Source of the DNA: Natrarchaeobaculum sulfurireducens
GTDB taxonomy: Archaea > Halobacteriota > Halobacteria > Halobacteriales > Natrialbaceae
Length of the DNA stretch: 64,000 nt
Assembly: GCF_003430825.1 (NCBI RefSeq)
Contig: NZ_CP024047.1
Span: forward strand, 1,612,001 to 1,676,000
Direction of reading: 5' to 3'
The translations under genes were made by a program, and so were the position numbers. Of this stretch, positions 37,123 to 46,421 are shown piece after piece (position 1 is the first letter of the stretch; the number at the start of each line of letters is the position of its first letter). The notes under the pieces are model-generated. The model made no database searches. It saw only the letters and a program-made list of their open reading frames with translations, and had not been told where the DNA came from.

Positions 37123-37533
37123 ATGACAGGAGCGGACCGGTTCACTGTGTTCGGAGTGTACGTTACGGACGCCGTCGCCGACGCGCTCGAGGATCACCTC
37201 TATGAAGAAGCAGGGGTACTCGATCTCGAGGGATACTTCGCCGAGACGCCGGATTCGATCCCGGCCGGCGATCCGGGTGCCGAAGTGACCGACGCACTCG
37301 TCGCCGACACGCTCGAGGCGTTCCCGACGCTGTACGACGAGGCCGACTTCGCGGCGGCCGAAAGCGTCGAACACGACGGATTCGACCTCGTCCGACTGGC
37401 TGCAAAACCGACGCGCGCCTCGGAGCTCCGTGATCGCTTTCAGGCGGCTGCGACGGTTCGCGACGTCGACCTCAGGACCGTCCAGACGGCGATTCTCGCC
37501 GCGGCACTGGCAGCCGAACCGACGGTCGACTGA
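37123..37533 (+). CDS. Conserved haloarchaeal protein of unknown function
   Basis: 136 residues from ATG 37123 (MTGADRFTVFGVYVTDAVADALEDHLYEEAG). A TATA-like cctattac at 37091-37098 supports a leaderless start. Acidic, helical, with no catalytic motif; ends TVQTAILAAALAAEPTVD. I do not recognise the family. Confidence 0.7.
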   Translation: MTGADRFTVFGVYVTDAVADALEDHLYEEAGVLDLEGYFAETPDSIPAGDPGAEVTDALVADTLEAFPTLYDEADFAAAESVEHDGFDLVRLAAKPTRASELRDRFQAAATVRDVDLRTVQTAILAAALAAEPTVD

Positions 37534-37603
37534 GCCAATAAGGGCCTCGTGAACGGACTGCAGACGACTCCGCGCCGCTAGGCGAATAAAAAGTCGCCGG
37601 TCG

Positions 37604-37744
37604 TTAAGCCTCTTGCATCTCGTAGATGCTCACCCAGTGATCGAGGTACTCGGCTTCATGGTCGCTCGCACGTCGGTTGGCGTCAGCCCAGTCGGTACAC
37701 TCCCACTCGAGGTCACAGCTGTCACACCGGAGCTGGTATGCCAT
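37604..37744 (-). CDS. Small zinc-finger-like protein (46 residues)
   Basis: MAYQLRCDSCDLEWECTDWA then RRASDHEAEYLDHWVSIYEMQ. One CxxC at 7-10, a further Cys at 16 and His residues that could complete a metal site. Clean start with a TATA-like ggttatg at ~37768-37774, strong codon bias, no overlap with another gene. Function unknown. Confidence 0.75.
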   Translation of the reverse strand: MAYQLRCDSCDLEWECTDWADANRRASDHEAEYLDHWVSIYEMQEA

Positions 37745-38037
37745 GCGTTAGTATTCGGCTCGGTCAGGCATAACCTTCGTGACTGCGATGGCCTGTCGAT
37801 TCGCACTCGAGAGTGGATATGCCCGGTGAAATCGACTTGAGGGGTTTGAGAGTATGCCCGGTGAGTATGTGGACGAACGCTCCGCTCGTCGTGTATTGCT
37901 ATGGACCGGGGGCAGATTTGAACTACGGCCGCTTCGCTTCGCTTCACTTCACTTCACTCTCTGGTTCAAATCTGCCGAACAAGTTCTAACGGAACGGATG
38001 ACTCGCTTCGCTCGTCGGTTGTTGTTCCGTCAGAAAT
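37745..38037. repeat. tRNA-derived repeat region upstream of tRNA-Val
   Basis: No gene. GGGGCAGATTTGAACT at 37909-37924 copies the tRNA-Val T-arm region at 38043-38058; an inverted copy GTTCAAATCTGCC sits at 37964-37976. Between them is a pentanucleotide run (gcttc/acttc) at ~37930-37957. A further near-perfect inverted repeat pairs TTCTAACGGAAC (37984-37995) with GTTCCGTCAGAA (38024-38035). These are typical of leftovers from integration or recombination at a tRNA gene. Confidence 0.65.
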
Positions 38038-38111
38038 GGGTTGGGGCAGATTTGAACTGCCGGCCTCCTCCATGTCAAGGAGGTGTCATAACCAGACTAG
38101 ACCACCAACCC
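38038..38111 (-). tRNA. tRNA-Val (GAC)
   Basis: 74 nt. Acceptor GGGTTGG/CCAACCC, anticodon arm CCTCC-TTGACAT-GGAGG with anticodon GAC, T-arm GGCAGTTCAAATCTGCC. CCA is not encoded. No intron. Confidence 0.93.
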
Positions 38112-38235
38112 GACTGGTACTGTCATCGCGGCGTTCGTCGCCACGTCGTCTACACTCATCCGTTGCCGGGCACCGTAATTGAAGGTTTCGAATCAACCGC
38201 TGTACGCGATTCAGCCACACGGGCCGGCGATACGC

Positions 38236-38292
38236 TTAATACTATGTACTGATTTGAGCATTACAAGACAACTACGTACATTGGTGTTCACT
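38236..38292 (+). promoter_or_regulatory. Promoter/operator region of the trpDFEG operon
   Basis: TATA-like cttaata at 38236-38242 predicts a start near 38268 and a short leader before ATG 38293. ATGTAC (38244-38249) and GTACAT (38276-38281) form an inverted pair around it, a possible repressor site. No leader peptide or attenuator-like tryptophan codons are seen. Confidence 0.4.
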
Positions 38293-39315
38293 ATGCAGGA
38301 ATACGTCGAACGGGTGACCGACGGAGCGGACCTCTCACAGGCCGACGCTCGAGCGGCCTCGGCGGCCGTCTTCGAGGAGGCGACAGAGGCACAGATCGGC
38401 GCGTTACTCGCCGCGTTGCGCGCGAAAGGAGAGACGGAAGCCGAGATCGCTGGCTTCGCCGAGGGGATGCGCGAGGCCGCACGGACGATCGAGCCGGACC
38501 GCGAACCCCTGGTCGACACCTGCGGGACGGGTGGGGACGACTACGACACGATCAACGTCTCGACGACGAGTGCGATCGTCGCCGCCGGAGCAGGAGTCCC
38601 GATCGCGAAACACGGCAACTACTCCGTCTCCTCGTCATCCGGTAGCGCCGACGTCCTCGAGGAGGTCGGCGTCAACGTCGAGGCCGAACCAGCGGCCGTC
38701 GAGGCGGCGATCGAAGCCGACGGGATCGGCTTCATGCTCGCGCCGGTGTTCCACCCGGCGATGAAAGCGGTCATCGGCCCGCGAAAGGAACTCGGCATGC
38801 GGACGGTATTCAACGTCCTCGGACCGCTGACGAACCCTGCGGGTGCAGACGCACAGGTCATCGGCGTCTATGACCCCGAACTGGTCCCCGTTCTCGCCGA
38901 CGCGCTCGCTCGCATGGACGTCGAACGCGCACTCGTGGTCCACGGCTCCGGGACCGACGAGATCGCCATCCACGGGGAAACCATCGCTGCAGAAGTCGAC
39001 GGCGAGTCGGTCGAGCAGTACACCCTCGAGCCAGCCGATTTCGGACTCGAGGTCCACTCAATCACGGACATCGCGGGTGGGTCGCCAACGGAGAACGCCG
39101 CCGACATGCGCGGCATCGTCGACGGCGACGTTACCGGCGCGAAACGGGACGTGATCCTGGTGAACGCCGGCGCGGCGATCTACGTCTCGGGCGAGGCCGA
39201 CTCGCTCGAGGAGGGCGCCGAAATCGCACGCGAGGCGATCGAAACCGGCACCGCTGCGGCGAAACTCGAGCGGCTCCGCGAGGCGACGGTAGAGCCGACG
39301 GCGGAGGGACGATGA
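38293..39315 (+). CDS. trpD: Anthranilate phosphoribosyltransferase
   Basis: 340 residues from ATG 38293 (MQEYVERVTDGADLSQADAR). The PRPP loop DTCGTGGDDYDTINVSTTSA, KHGNYSVSSSSGSADVLEEVG and the anthranilate region GIGFMLAPVFHPAMKAVIGPRKELGMRTVFN are all intact. It joins anthranilate to PRPP in tryptophan synthesis. First gene of the operon; its TGA overlaps the trpF ATG. Confidence 0.96.
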   Translation: MQEYVERVTDGADLSQADARAASAAVFEEATEAQIGALLAALRAKGETEAEIAGFAEGMREAARTIEPDREPLVDTCGTGGDDYDTINVSTTSAIVAAGAGVPIAKHGNYSVSSSSGSADVLEEVGVNVEAEPAAVEAAIEADGIGFMLAPVFHPAMKAVIGPRKELGMRTVFNVLGPLTNPAGADAQVIGVYDPELVPVLADALARMDVERALVVHGSGTDEIAIHGETIAAEVDGESVEQYTLEPADFGLEVHSITDIAGGSPTENAADMRGIVDGDVTGAKRDVILVNAGAAIYVSGEADSLEEGAEIAREAIETGTAAAKLERLREATVEPTAEGR

Positions 39316-39977
39316 CGCGGGTCAAAATCTGTGGCGTAACCACCAGGGCCGACCTCGAGACCGTCGCCGACGCCGGTGCAGACGCCGTCGGCATCATCTG
39401 TGACGTCACCGTCGACACGCCGCGGGAGGTCTCACTCGAGCGTGCCCGTGACCTGATCGAAGCTGCCCCGCCGTTCGTGACGACCGTGCTTGTGACGATG
39501 GCGACGGATCCCGAACGGACGATCGAGCTGGTCGAAACGGCCACACCGGACGCGATTCAGCTCCACGGCGAGGTTGACCGAGACGCCATCGACTCGCTCC
39601 GGGCCGCGACTGGCGTGACGATCCTGCTTGCAGCCGACGCCGAGGACCTCGCCGACGCCGACCGGTACGACGACCTCGTCGACGGGCTGGTCGTCGACAG
39701 CACCGACGAGGACGGTGCCGGCGGCACGGGCGAGACCCACGACTGGGAACGAACGCGGACGGCGGCGACACACCTCGAGTCGCCGGTGATCCTCGCCGGT
39801 GGGCTCGAGCCTGATAACGTCGCCGACGCCATCCGGGCGGCCGAGCCGTTCGCCGTCGACGTCTCGAGCGGCGTCGAAGCCGAGGAGGGACGCAAAGACC
39901 CAGACGCGGTACACTCGTTCGTCGCCCGTGCGGGTCGGGCAACGACCGTCGAGCCCGAGGTGAGTCCGTCACCATGA
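39312..39977 (+). CDS. trpF: Phosphoribosylanthranilate isomerase
   Basis: 221 residues, TIM barrel: catalytic Cys in RVKICGVTTRADLE, Asp in LVVDSTDEDG, and the phosphate loops PVILAGGLEPDNVADAI and FAVDVSSGVEAEEGRKDP. Overlaps trpD and trpE by ATGA junctions, implying translational coupling. Confidence 0.95.
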   Translation: MTRVKICGVTTRADLETVADAGADAVGIICDVTVDTPREVSLERARDLIEAAPPFVTTVLVTMATDPERTIELVETATPDAIQLHGEVDRDAIDSLRAATGVTILLAADAEDLADADRYDDLVDGLVVDSTDEDGAGGTGETHDWERTRTAATHLESPVILAGGLEPDNVADAIRAAEPFAVDVSSGVEAEEGRKDPDAVHSFVARAGRATTVEPEVSPSP

Positions 39978-41704
39978 CCGGCACCGAGCCCCCCTCGAGT
40001 GAGTCATCGGAACTGGTATCACTCGACCTCGACCGAGCGGCCTTTCGCGAGCACGCCTCCAGTCCATCCGACAGACCGGTCGTCGTTCGAACCGTTGCGA
40101 CGCTCGACGTAGAAACGACGCCACTATCGGCGTACGCGGCACTGACCGGCCGCTCACCTTCGAGCGACCGCGAGCGCTCGCCGTACGCGTTCTTGCTCGA
40201 GAGTGCCGAGAAGACGGCCTCGAGCGATCCCGATGGCGCGTTCCGGCCGAGTTCGGCGACCGCCGAGCGACACGCCCGATTCTCCTACGTCGGCTACGAT
40301 CCCGACGCCGTCGTGACAGTCGGACCCGACGGGACCGACGTCGAAGCACTCTCTGCGGACACGCCGCAGGATCTACTCGAGGTGGACACCGACGGCGATA
40401 CGGTCGACGCGCTCCGGGCGGCGATGCCCGACGTTCGACTCGCCAACTTCCCCGACCACGACCGCCAGCACTTAGAGGGCGGACTCGTCGGCTTTCTCGC
40501 CTACGACGCCGTTTACGACCTCTGGCTCGAGGAGGTCGGCCTCGAGCGGCCCGAGTCGCGGTTCCCGGACGCACAGTTCGTCCTGACGACCAAGACGCTC
40601 GCGTTCGACGAACACGACGGGACGGTCTCGCTGGTCTGTACGCCGATCCTCGAGGACGGAGACGACCCCAACGCGGTGTACGATGAACTCGAGGCGGAGG
40701 CGGCCGCGGTCGCGGGAACGCTGTACGGTGCCGAGCCGCCCGAGACCGGCGGCTTCGTCCGTGAAGACGAGGTCGCCGGCCCGAAAGACGAGTACGAAGC
40801 ACACGTGCGACGAGCGAAAGAACACGTTCTGGACGGCGATATCTACCAGGGCGTGATCTCGCGTACCCGCGAACTGTACGGCGACGTCGACCCGCTCGGC
40901 TTCTACGAGTCGATGCGCGAGGTGAACCCCTCGCCGTACATGTATCTGCTCGAACACGACGACCTGACCGTCGTCGGCGCGAGCCCGGAGACGCTGATCT
41001 CCGTTCGCGGTCGCGAAGTGATGTCCAACCCGATCGCAGGCACCTGCAACCGGGGGACGAGTCCGGTCGAGGACCGACGACTGGCGGGCGAGATGCTCGC
41101 CGACGAAAAGGAGCGTGCCGAGCACACGATGCTGGTCGACCTCGCGCGAAACGACGTCCGACGGGTCTCAGAACCGGGTTCGGTCCGCGTCGAGGAGTTC
41201 ATGAACGTCCTCAAGTACAGTCACGTCCAGCACATCGAGTCGACCGTCACGGGGACGCTGGCGGCGGACACCGACGCCGCCGAGCCGCGCTCGGCTGCTC
41301 GGGAGACCTCGTCTCCCGACGCGTTCGACGCAACCAGAGCCTCGTTCCCGGCCGGAACGCTCTCCGGCGCGCCGAAAATTCGCGCGATGGAGATCATCGA
41401 CGACCTCGAGACCACGCCCCGTGGCCTCTACGGCGGCGGCGTCGGCTACTACTCCTGGACCGGCGACGCCGACTTCGCCATCGTGATTCGCACGGCAACG
41501 ATCGCAGATGACGGCGACAACCAGCGGATTACGGTTCAGGCCGGTGCGGGACTGGTCGCCGACAGCGACCCCACGGCCGAATACGAAGAGACTGAGAAGA
41601 AGATGGGTGGCGTGCTCTCCGCCCTCGAGGCGATCGAGACGTCAGCGGATTCCACCGTCGAAGAGTCAGCCGACACGCTCGAGTCACCGGAGGTGAGCCG
41701 ATGA
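39974..41704 (+). CDS. trpE: Anthranilate synthase component I
   Basis: 576 residues. The chorismate-binding domain has GDIYQGVISRTRELYGDVDP, SPEMLI-like ASPETLISVRG, PIAGTCNRGTSPVEDRRLAGEML, HTMLVDLARNDVRRVSEPGSV and SGAPKIRAMEIID; the N-terminal domain contains the tryptophan feedback site region. It makes anthranilate with ammonia supplied by TrpG. Overlaps both neighbours. Confidence 0.96.
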   Translation: MTGTEPPSSESSELVSLDLDRAAFREHASSPSDRPVVVRTVATLDVETTPLSAYAALTGRSPSSDRERSPYAFLLESAEKTASSDPDGAFRPSSATAERHARFSYVGYDPDAVVTVGPDGTDVEALSADTPQDLLEVDTDGDTVDALRAAMPDVRLANFPDHDRQHLEGGLVGFLAYDAVYDLWLEEVGLERPESRFPDAQFVLTTKTLAFDEHDGTVSLVCTPILEDGDDPNAVYDELEAEAAAVAGTLYGAEPPETGGFVREDEVAGPKDEYEAHVRRAKEHVLDGDIYQGVISRTRELYGDVDPLGFYESMREVNPSPYMYLLEHDDLTVVGASPETLISVRGREVMSNPIAGTCNRGTSPVEDRRLAGEMLADEKERAEHTMLVDLARNDVRRVSEPGSVRVEEFMNVLKYSHVQHIESTVTGTLAADTDAAEPRSAARETSSPDAFDATRASFPAGTLSGAPKIRAMEIIDDLETTPRGLYGGGVGYYSWTGDADFAIVIRTATIADDGDNQRITVQAGAGLVADSDPTAEYEETEKKMGGVLSALEAIETSADSTVEESADTLESPEVSR

Positions 41705-42336
41705 GCGCACCCGCGATCGGCGAGGACGACGCGAGCGAAGACGCAGCCAAACCGCTCACCGTGTTATTCGTCGACAACTACGACTCGTTTACGTACAACC
41801 TAGTCGAGTACGTCAGCCAACAGGCGGGGACCGAAACCGAGGTCGTCAAGAACACGGCCTCGCTCGAGGAAATTCGAGCCGTCGGTCCCGACGCCATCGT
41901 CATCAGCCCCGGGCCGGGCCACCCCGAAAACGACCGCGACGTCGGTGTCTCGGCAGCCGTCCTCCGCGAGCTAAGTCCCGAAATCCCGACCCTCGGCGTC
42001 TGTCTCGGGCTCGAGGCGGCAGTCTACGAGTACGGCGGGACGGTCGGTCGCGCGCCCGATCCGATCCACGGCAAGGCGTCGGCGGTCGACCACGACGGCG
42101 AGGGCGTCTTCGACGGCCTCGAGCAGGGCTTTCGGGCGGGTCGGTATCACTCGCTGGTCGCGCTCGAGGTGCCGGAGTGCTTCGAGGTGTCGGCGACCGC
42201 AGAACACGGAGACGAGACGCTCGTGATGGGGATTCGCCACCGCGAGTACCCACTCGAGGCGGTGCAGTTCCATCCCGAAAGCGTGCTCACGGCCGTCGGT
42301 CACGACGTGATCGAGAACTTCTTGCGTACTGTCTGA
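41701..42336 (+). CDS. trpG: Anthranilate synthase component II (glutamine amidotransferase)
   Basis: 211 residues: FVDNYDSFTYNLVEYV at the start, oxyanion loop ISPGPGHP, nucleophile Cys101 in LGVCLGLEAA and the His/Glu pair in AVQFHPESVLT. Class I amidotransferase delivering ammonia to TrpE. Last gene of trpDFEG; trpCBA is not in the window. Confidence 0.95.
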   Translation: MSAPAIGEDDASEDAAKPLTVLFVDNYDSFTYNLVEYVSQQAGTETEVVKNTASLEEIRAVGPDAIVISPGPGHPENDRDVGVSAAVLRELSPEIPTLGVCLGLEAAVYEYGGTVGRAPDPIHGKASAVDHDGEGVFDGLEQGFRAGRYHSLVALEVPECFEVSATAEHGDETLVMGIRHREYPLEAVQFHPESVLTAVGHDVIENFLRTV

Positions 42337-42369
42337 GCGGTCGGGGTGGAATGTGAAGTCGTTGGCCGG

Positions 42370-42546
42370 TCAGAACGGCAACCCGACGAACCCGGTAGCA
42401 TAGAGCGCTGCGAGTATCACGGCAGCGACGATTCCGACCCGAATAGCGATTTTGATCGCGATTTTGATCGCGATGACGGCGACCGCGAAGGCGGCGAGTA
42501 CGGCCAGGGCAAGCAGAATCGTCCCCGACGACAGTGGTTCGAGCAT
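42370..42546 (-). CDS. Small single-pass or hairpin membrane protein
   Basis: 58 residues (MLEPLSSGTILLALAVLAAF ... ILAALYATGFVGLPF). Almost wholly hydrophobic with a repeated AIKIAIKIAI in the centre, coded by a 12-bp tandem repeat (attttgatcgcg, ~42450-42472). TATA-like aagattac at ~42571-42578 gives a leaderless start. Function unknown. Confidence 0.65.
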   Translation of the reverse strand: MLEPLSSGTILLALAVLAAFAVAVIAIKIAIKIAIRVGIVAAVILAALYATGFVGLPF

Positions 42547-42978
42547 ACTCCAGTCCCCGTAGCGAATCGACGTAATCTTTCTGGATGCCGTGACTAAAAT
42601 GAGATCGTGACAACCGGTCGTGCGTAGGGATGAGACGCCTACCAATCGGCGAGACGGGAATATTGACGGATACGGCAGTAGATCAGTCGTGCTCCTCTAC
42701 TTTCACTCCGGTCTGAAAATCGTTAAGACGGTCGGTCACGTAGGTCCGTACGAACCCGGACGGGACCGTTTCAGCGGTCGCCGCCGAACCGGACCGAAAC
42801 AAGAGAGAGCTATCTATGAAAGTGAGTTTGTTCTACTACAAGAAAAGTAGGACGACAACACCACGTTTTATGAGGGATGCATGAATACCGAACCTTCGTC
42901 ACGAATGATGAGAGCCAGGACCCGGATTTGTAACAGAATCGCCACCCGACGGCGGGATAGCTACGAGGTGTCCCGCGC
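42547..42978. other. Upstream region of nrdJ, no gene
   Basis: About 430 bases. AT-rich patches (ctatctatgaaagtg at ~42810, cgttttatgaggg at ~42868) may be promoters. I found no cobalamin-riboswitch core, no NrdR-box-like palindrome pair that I trust and no ORF with haloarchaeal codon use. Confidence 0.5.
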
Positions 42979-45900
42979 ATGAGCCAGCAGGACCTCTCTG
43001 CGGAGGAGTTAACCCTCCCGATCAAGCGCACCGAGGGAGAGACCCTCGAGGAGCGCATGACTGCCAACGCCTACCATAACATCCTCCCCGCACGCTACCT
43101 GCGTAAGGATGCAACCGGCGAACTCGTCGAAACACAAGAGGAGCTCTTCGAGCGCATCGGCCAGAACATCGCTCTTGCGGAAGCCGTCTACGAAGCCGAC
43201 AATCAGGACCTCGAGATCACCGTCACGCCAGAGCAGCTCAAGCCCGGCCATCCGCGCCGGGACGAACTCGCCGAAGAGGTCTTCGGCGACGGCGTCACGA
43301 CGGACGACAGCGAGGGATCGGAGATCCCTCGAGAAGACGGCGAAGCCGTCGACGACGTCGAGATCACCCTCAGCGAGGAGAACGTCAACAAGTTCGCCTA
43401 CGACACCGTCGTACCGGAACTGCCCGACGAAATCCGAGCGCACGTCGAGGACGTCGCCGAGACGTTCATCGAGGGGATGGAGACGCTTTCGTTTATGCCG
43501 AACTCGCCGACCCTGATGAACGCCGGCGACGAGCTCCAGCAGCTCTCTGCCTGTTTCGTTATGAGCCCCGACGACGACCTCTCGAACATCCACGAGACGG
43601 CAAAGAAGGCCGCCGAAGTGTTCCAGAGCGGTGGCGGTGTCGGCTACGGGTTCTGGCAGCTCCGTCCGTTCGGCGACTCGGTCGGTTCGACCGGTGGCAT
43701 CGCCTCCGGCCCGATCACCTTTATGCGGACCTACGACCAGCTCTGTGAGACGATCGCTCAGGGCGGCACCCGACGTGGCGCCCAGATGGGCATCATGCGA
43801 GTCTCTCACCCCGACGTCATCGAGTTCATCCACGCGAAGAACAAGGACGTCTCGCTTGCCCACACGCTCCGACTCAACGACCCCGACGACTACACCTACA
43901 CGACGTTCGCCGAGGCACTCGAGGAAGCTCGCGAACTCATCGACGACGACGGTCGCGTCCCGAAACACCTGCGAAACGCCGTCGAGGGCCACCTCTCGAA
44001 CTTCAATATCTCCGTCGGCGTCACCGACGCCTTCATGGACGCCCTCCAGAACGGCGAGGAGTACGTTTTCACCAACCCACGGACTGAAGAACCCCACATC
44101 GCTACCGAGGAAACCAAGGAGATGTACAGCCGGTACGACCTCGGCGAGCACGTCGAGGTCGGCGAGCCGCTGTCGATCCCTGCCGAACTCATCTGGGGGC
44201 GAATCGTCGAGGGCGCCCACGAAAACGGCGAACCTGGCGTCATCTATCTCGAGCGTGTCAACAAAGAACACTCATTCGACGTCGAGGAGCATCCGGACCA
44301 CCGCATCCTCGCGACGAACCCGTGTGGCGAACAGCCACTCGAGGAGTTCGAGGCCTGTAACCTGGGTCACATCAACCTCTCGACGCTCGCGGACTTCGAG
44401 GCGCCCGACTGGCGCGTCTGGTTCGACGAGCACGGCGACGAGTACGACAGCCAGGAAGCAGCCGTCGCCGCCTTCCTCGAGGAGGCCATCGACTTCGAGG
44501 AGTTCGACGAGCGCATCGAGTACGGCACCCGATTCCTCGAGAACGTCGTCACGATGAGTGACTTCCCGGTCGAAGAGATCGAGGAGAAAGTCCGCAACAT
44601 GCGCAAGATCGGGCTGGGCATCATGGGACTGGCCCAGCTGTACATCCAGCTTGGCATCCGCTACGGCTCCGACGCAGGCAACGAGGTCGCCCGTCAGCTG
44701 ATGACCCACATCAACCACGAGGCCAAAGCGACCAGCCACGAACTCGCACTCGAGCGTGGCTCGTTCGCCGAGTGGGACGACTCGAAGTACGCGACGCCGA
44801 CCGAGTACCGCGAGTGGTTCGAACACCAGACCGGCGAGGACGCCGACGACTGGGAAGGCGGCTTCCCCATTCGCAACCACAACGTAACGACCATCGCCCC
44901 CACCGGGACGACGTCGATGGTCGGCAACACCACGGGTGGCTGTGAGCCCATCTACAACGTCGCGTACTACAAGAACGTCACCGACGACGTCCAGGGCGAC
45001 GAGATGCTCGTCGAGTTCGACGACTACTTCCTCCGGGTGCTCGAGGCCAACGACATCGACGTCGAGACGGTCAAAGCAGAAGCCCAAGAGCAGATGGCCA
45101 CCAACCAGTTCGAGGGCGTCGAGGGCCTCTCGACGGTGCCAAACTCGATCGGCGAACTGTTCGTCATCACGAGCGACCTCTCGGCGAAAGACCACGCCGC
45201 CGTCCAGTGTGCCTGCCAGGAGGGCGTCGATTCGGCCATCTCGAAGACCGTCAACGCGCCCAACGACTCGAGTCTCGAGGACGCCAAAGACGTCTTCGAG
45301 TGGGTCTACGAGAACGGCGGCAAAGGTGTCACCTACTATCGCGACGGCACCCGGAGCAAACAGGTGCTGACCACGCGTGCCGACAACGCCGACTTCGCAG
45401 ACGAGACCGAAGCCGCGGCGGCACTCGTCGAACAGATCGACGAGATCTTCGGCGGACTCGAGCAGTTCTTAGAGAGCGAGGACGTCCGCGAGGCCCTCGA
45501 GGCCGACGTCGACTCCCTGGTCGGTGGTGACGCCATCGAGGTTCACTACACGGAAAAGCGCGACCGACCGGATGCCCTCCAGGGCGTCAGCCAGCGCATC
45601 GACACCGGCTACGGGAAGATCTACGTGACGATCAACGAAGATCCCGAAACCGGCCAGCCGTTCGAACTGTTCGCGAACATCGGCCACTCTGGCGGCTTCA
45701 CTAACTCCTTTACCGAGGCGCTCGCGAAGGTCATCTCGACCTCGCTGCGCTCGGGCGTCGACCCCGATGAGATCGTCGACGAACTCTGTGGCACTCGCAG
45801 CCCGAAGGTCGCCTGGGACAAGGGCGAACAGATCCAGTCGATCCCGGACGCCATCGGCACCGCGATGCGTCGCTATCTCGACGGCGAGATCGACAAGCCC

Positions 45901-46125
45901 TATCCGACCCAGCAAACGCTCGAGGAATCCGCCGACGCTCGAATCACTGAGCACGACGAACACGAGACTGACGGCGGGGCGGCCACCATTGACAGCTCGG
46001 ACGACGCCACACAGGACCTCATCGACGCCGGCGAGTCACCCGAGTGTCCCGACTGTGGTGCACTCTCGCTGTACTACTCGGAGGGGTGCAAAACCTGCGA
46101 GTCCTGTGGCTGGAGCGAGTGCTGA
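42979..46125 (+). CDS. nrdJ: Adenosylcobalamin-dependent (class II) ribonucleotide reductase
   Basis: 1048 residues, no intein. Catalytic pieces: Cys192 in QQLSACFVMSP, GGGVGYGFWQLRPFG, QGGTRRGAQMG, the radical centre NPCGEQ at 447-452 (Cys449, Glu451), TIAPTGTTSMVGNTTGG (phosphate loop), and two C-terminal CxxC pairs (CPDCG, CESCG) acting as the redox or zinc tail. It reduces ribonucleotides without oxygen using B12. Acidic insert at ~95-130. Confidence 0.97.
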   Translation: MSQQDLSAEELTLPIKRTEGETLEERMTANAYHNILPARYLRKDATGELVETQEELFERIGQNIALAEAVYEADNQDLEITVTPEQLKPGHPRRDELAEEVFGDGVTTDDSEGSEIPREDGEAVDDVEITLSEENVNKFAYDTVVPELPDEIRAHVEDVAETFIEGMETLSFMPNSPTLMNAGDELQQLSACFVMSPDDDLSNIHETAKKAAEVFQSGGGVGYGFWQLRPFGDSVGSTGGIASGPITFMRTYDQLCETIAQGGTRRGAQMGIMRVSHPDVIEFIHAKNKDVSLAHTLRLNDPDDYTYTTFAEALEEARELIDDDGRVPKHLRNAVEGHLSNFNISVGVTDAFMDALQNGEEYVFTNPRTEEPHIATEETKEMYSRYDLGEHVEVGEPLSIPAELIWGRIVEGAHENGEPGVIYLERVNKEHSFDVEEHPDHRILATNPCGEQPLEEFEACNLGHINLSTLADFEAPDWRVWFDEHGDEYDSQEAAVAAFLEEAIDFEEFDERIEYGTRFLENVVTMSDFPVEEIEEKVRNMRKIGLGIMGLAQLYIQLGIRYGSDAGNEVARQLMTHINHEAKATSHELALERGSFAEWDDSKYATPTEYREWFEHQTGEDADDWEGGFPIRNHNVTTIAPTGTTSMVGNTTGGCEPIYNVAYYKNVTDDVQGDEMLVEFDDYFLRVLEANDIDVETVKAEAQEQMATNQFEGVEGLSTVPNSIGELFVITSDLSAKDHAAVQCACQEGVDSAISKTVNAPNDSSLEDAKDVFEWVYENGGKGVTYYRDGTRSKQVLTTRADNADFADETEAAAALVEQIDEIFGGLEQFLESEDVREALEADVDSLVGGDAIEVHYTEKRDRPDALQGVSQRIDTGYGKIYVTINEDPETGQPFELFANIGHSGGFTNSFTEALAKVISTSLRSGVDPDEIVDELCGTRSPKVAWDKGEQIQSIPDAIGTAMRRYLDGEIDKPYPTQQTLEESADARITEHDEHETDGGAATIDSSDDATQDLIDAGESPECPDCGALSLYYSEGCKTCESCGWSEC

Positions 46126-46221
46126 CCGGCTGAATCACTGACCACTCGATTTCCCACGTTCTCTTCTCTCGAGTTTAATTGCGCGGACAAGGGTTAGTAT
46201 CGGTCAGCCTGAAGACACAGT

Positions 46222-46398
46222 ATGGCTGCAGACAGTGACCGATCGGACGAACCGAAAAGACCGGCGGACGCCTCTCGAGAACCGGCATCCGGTGCACCGA
46301 CCTGTCCACACTGTGAGACACCGCTGTACAAGCGACACTGCAAGTACGTCTGTCCCCAGCACGGCCCCATTATCGACTGTAGCGATCCTTTCCGGTGA
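46222..46398 (+). CDS. Small zinc-finger protein (HVO_2523-like)
   Basis: 58 residues: a hydrophilic 26-residue head, then CPHCETPLYKRHCKYVCPQHGPIIDCSDPF. The Cys/His set CPHC, HCKYVC, DC fits a haloarchaeal one-zinc family (name from memory). Leaderless with TATA-like gttagtat at ~46193-46200. Function unknown; related small zinc proteins affect motility or biofilm in Haloferax, which is established knowledge of the group, not of this gene. Confidence 0.8.
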   Translation: MAADSDRSDEPKRPADASREPASGAPTCPHCETPLYKRHCKYVCPQHGPIIDCSDPFR

Positions 46399-46421
46399 CG
46401 GCGTCTCGGGTTCGAGACGAC

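Noticed and set aside
37925-37960. CRISPR-like repeats near tRNA-Val
   Set aside because: Only a pentanucleotide run; no regular repeat-spacer pattern here or elsewhere in the window.
42547-42978. Cobalamin riboswitch upstream of nrdJ
   Set aside because: No conserved core seen by eye; only weak 7-bp inverted pairs.
43009-44271. 420-codon minus-strand frame opposite nrdJ
   Set aside because: Shadow frame; nrdJ catalytic motifs are on the plus strand.
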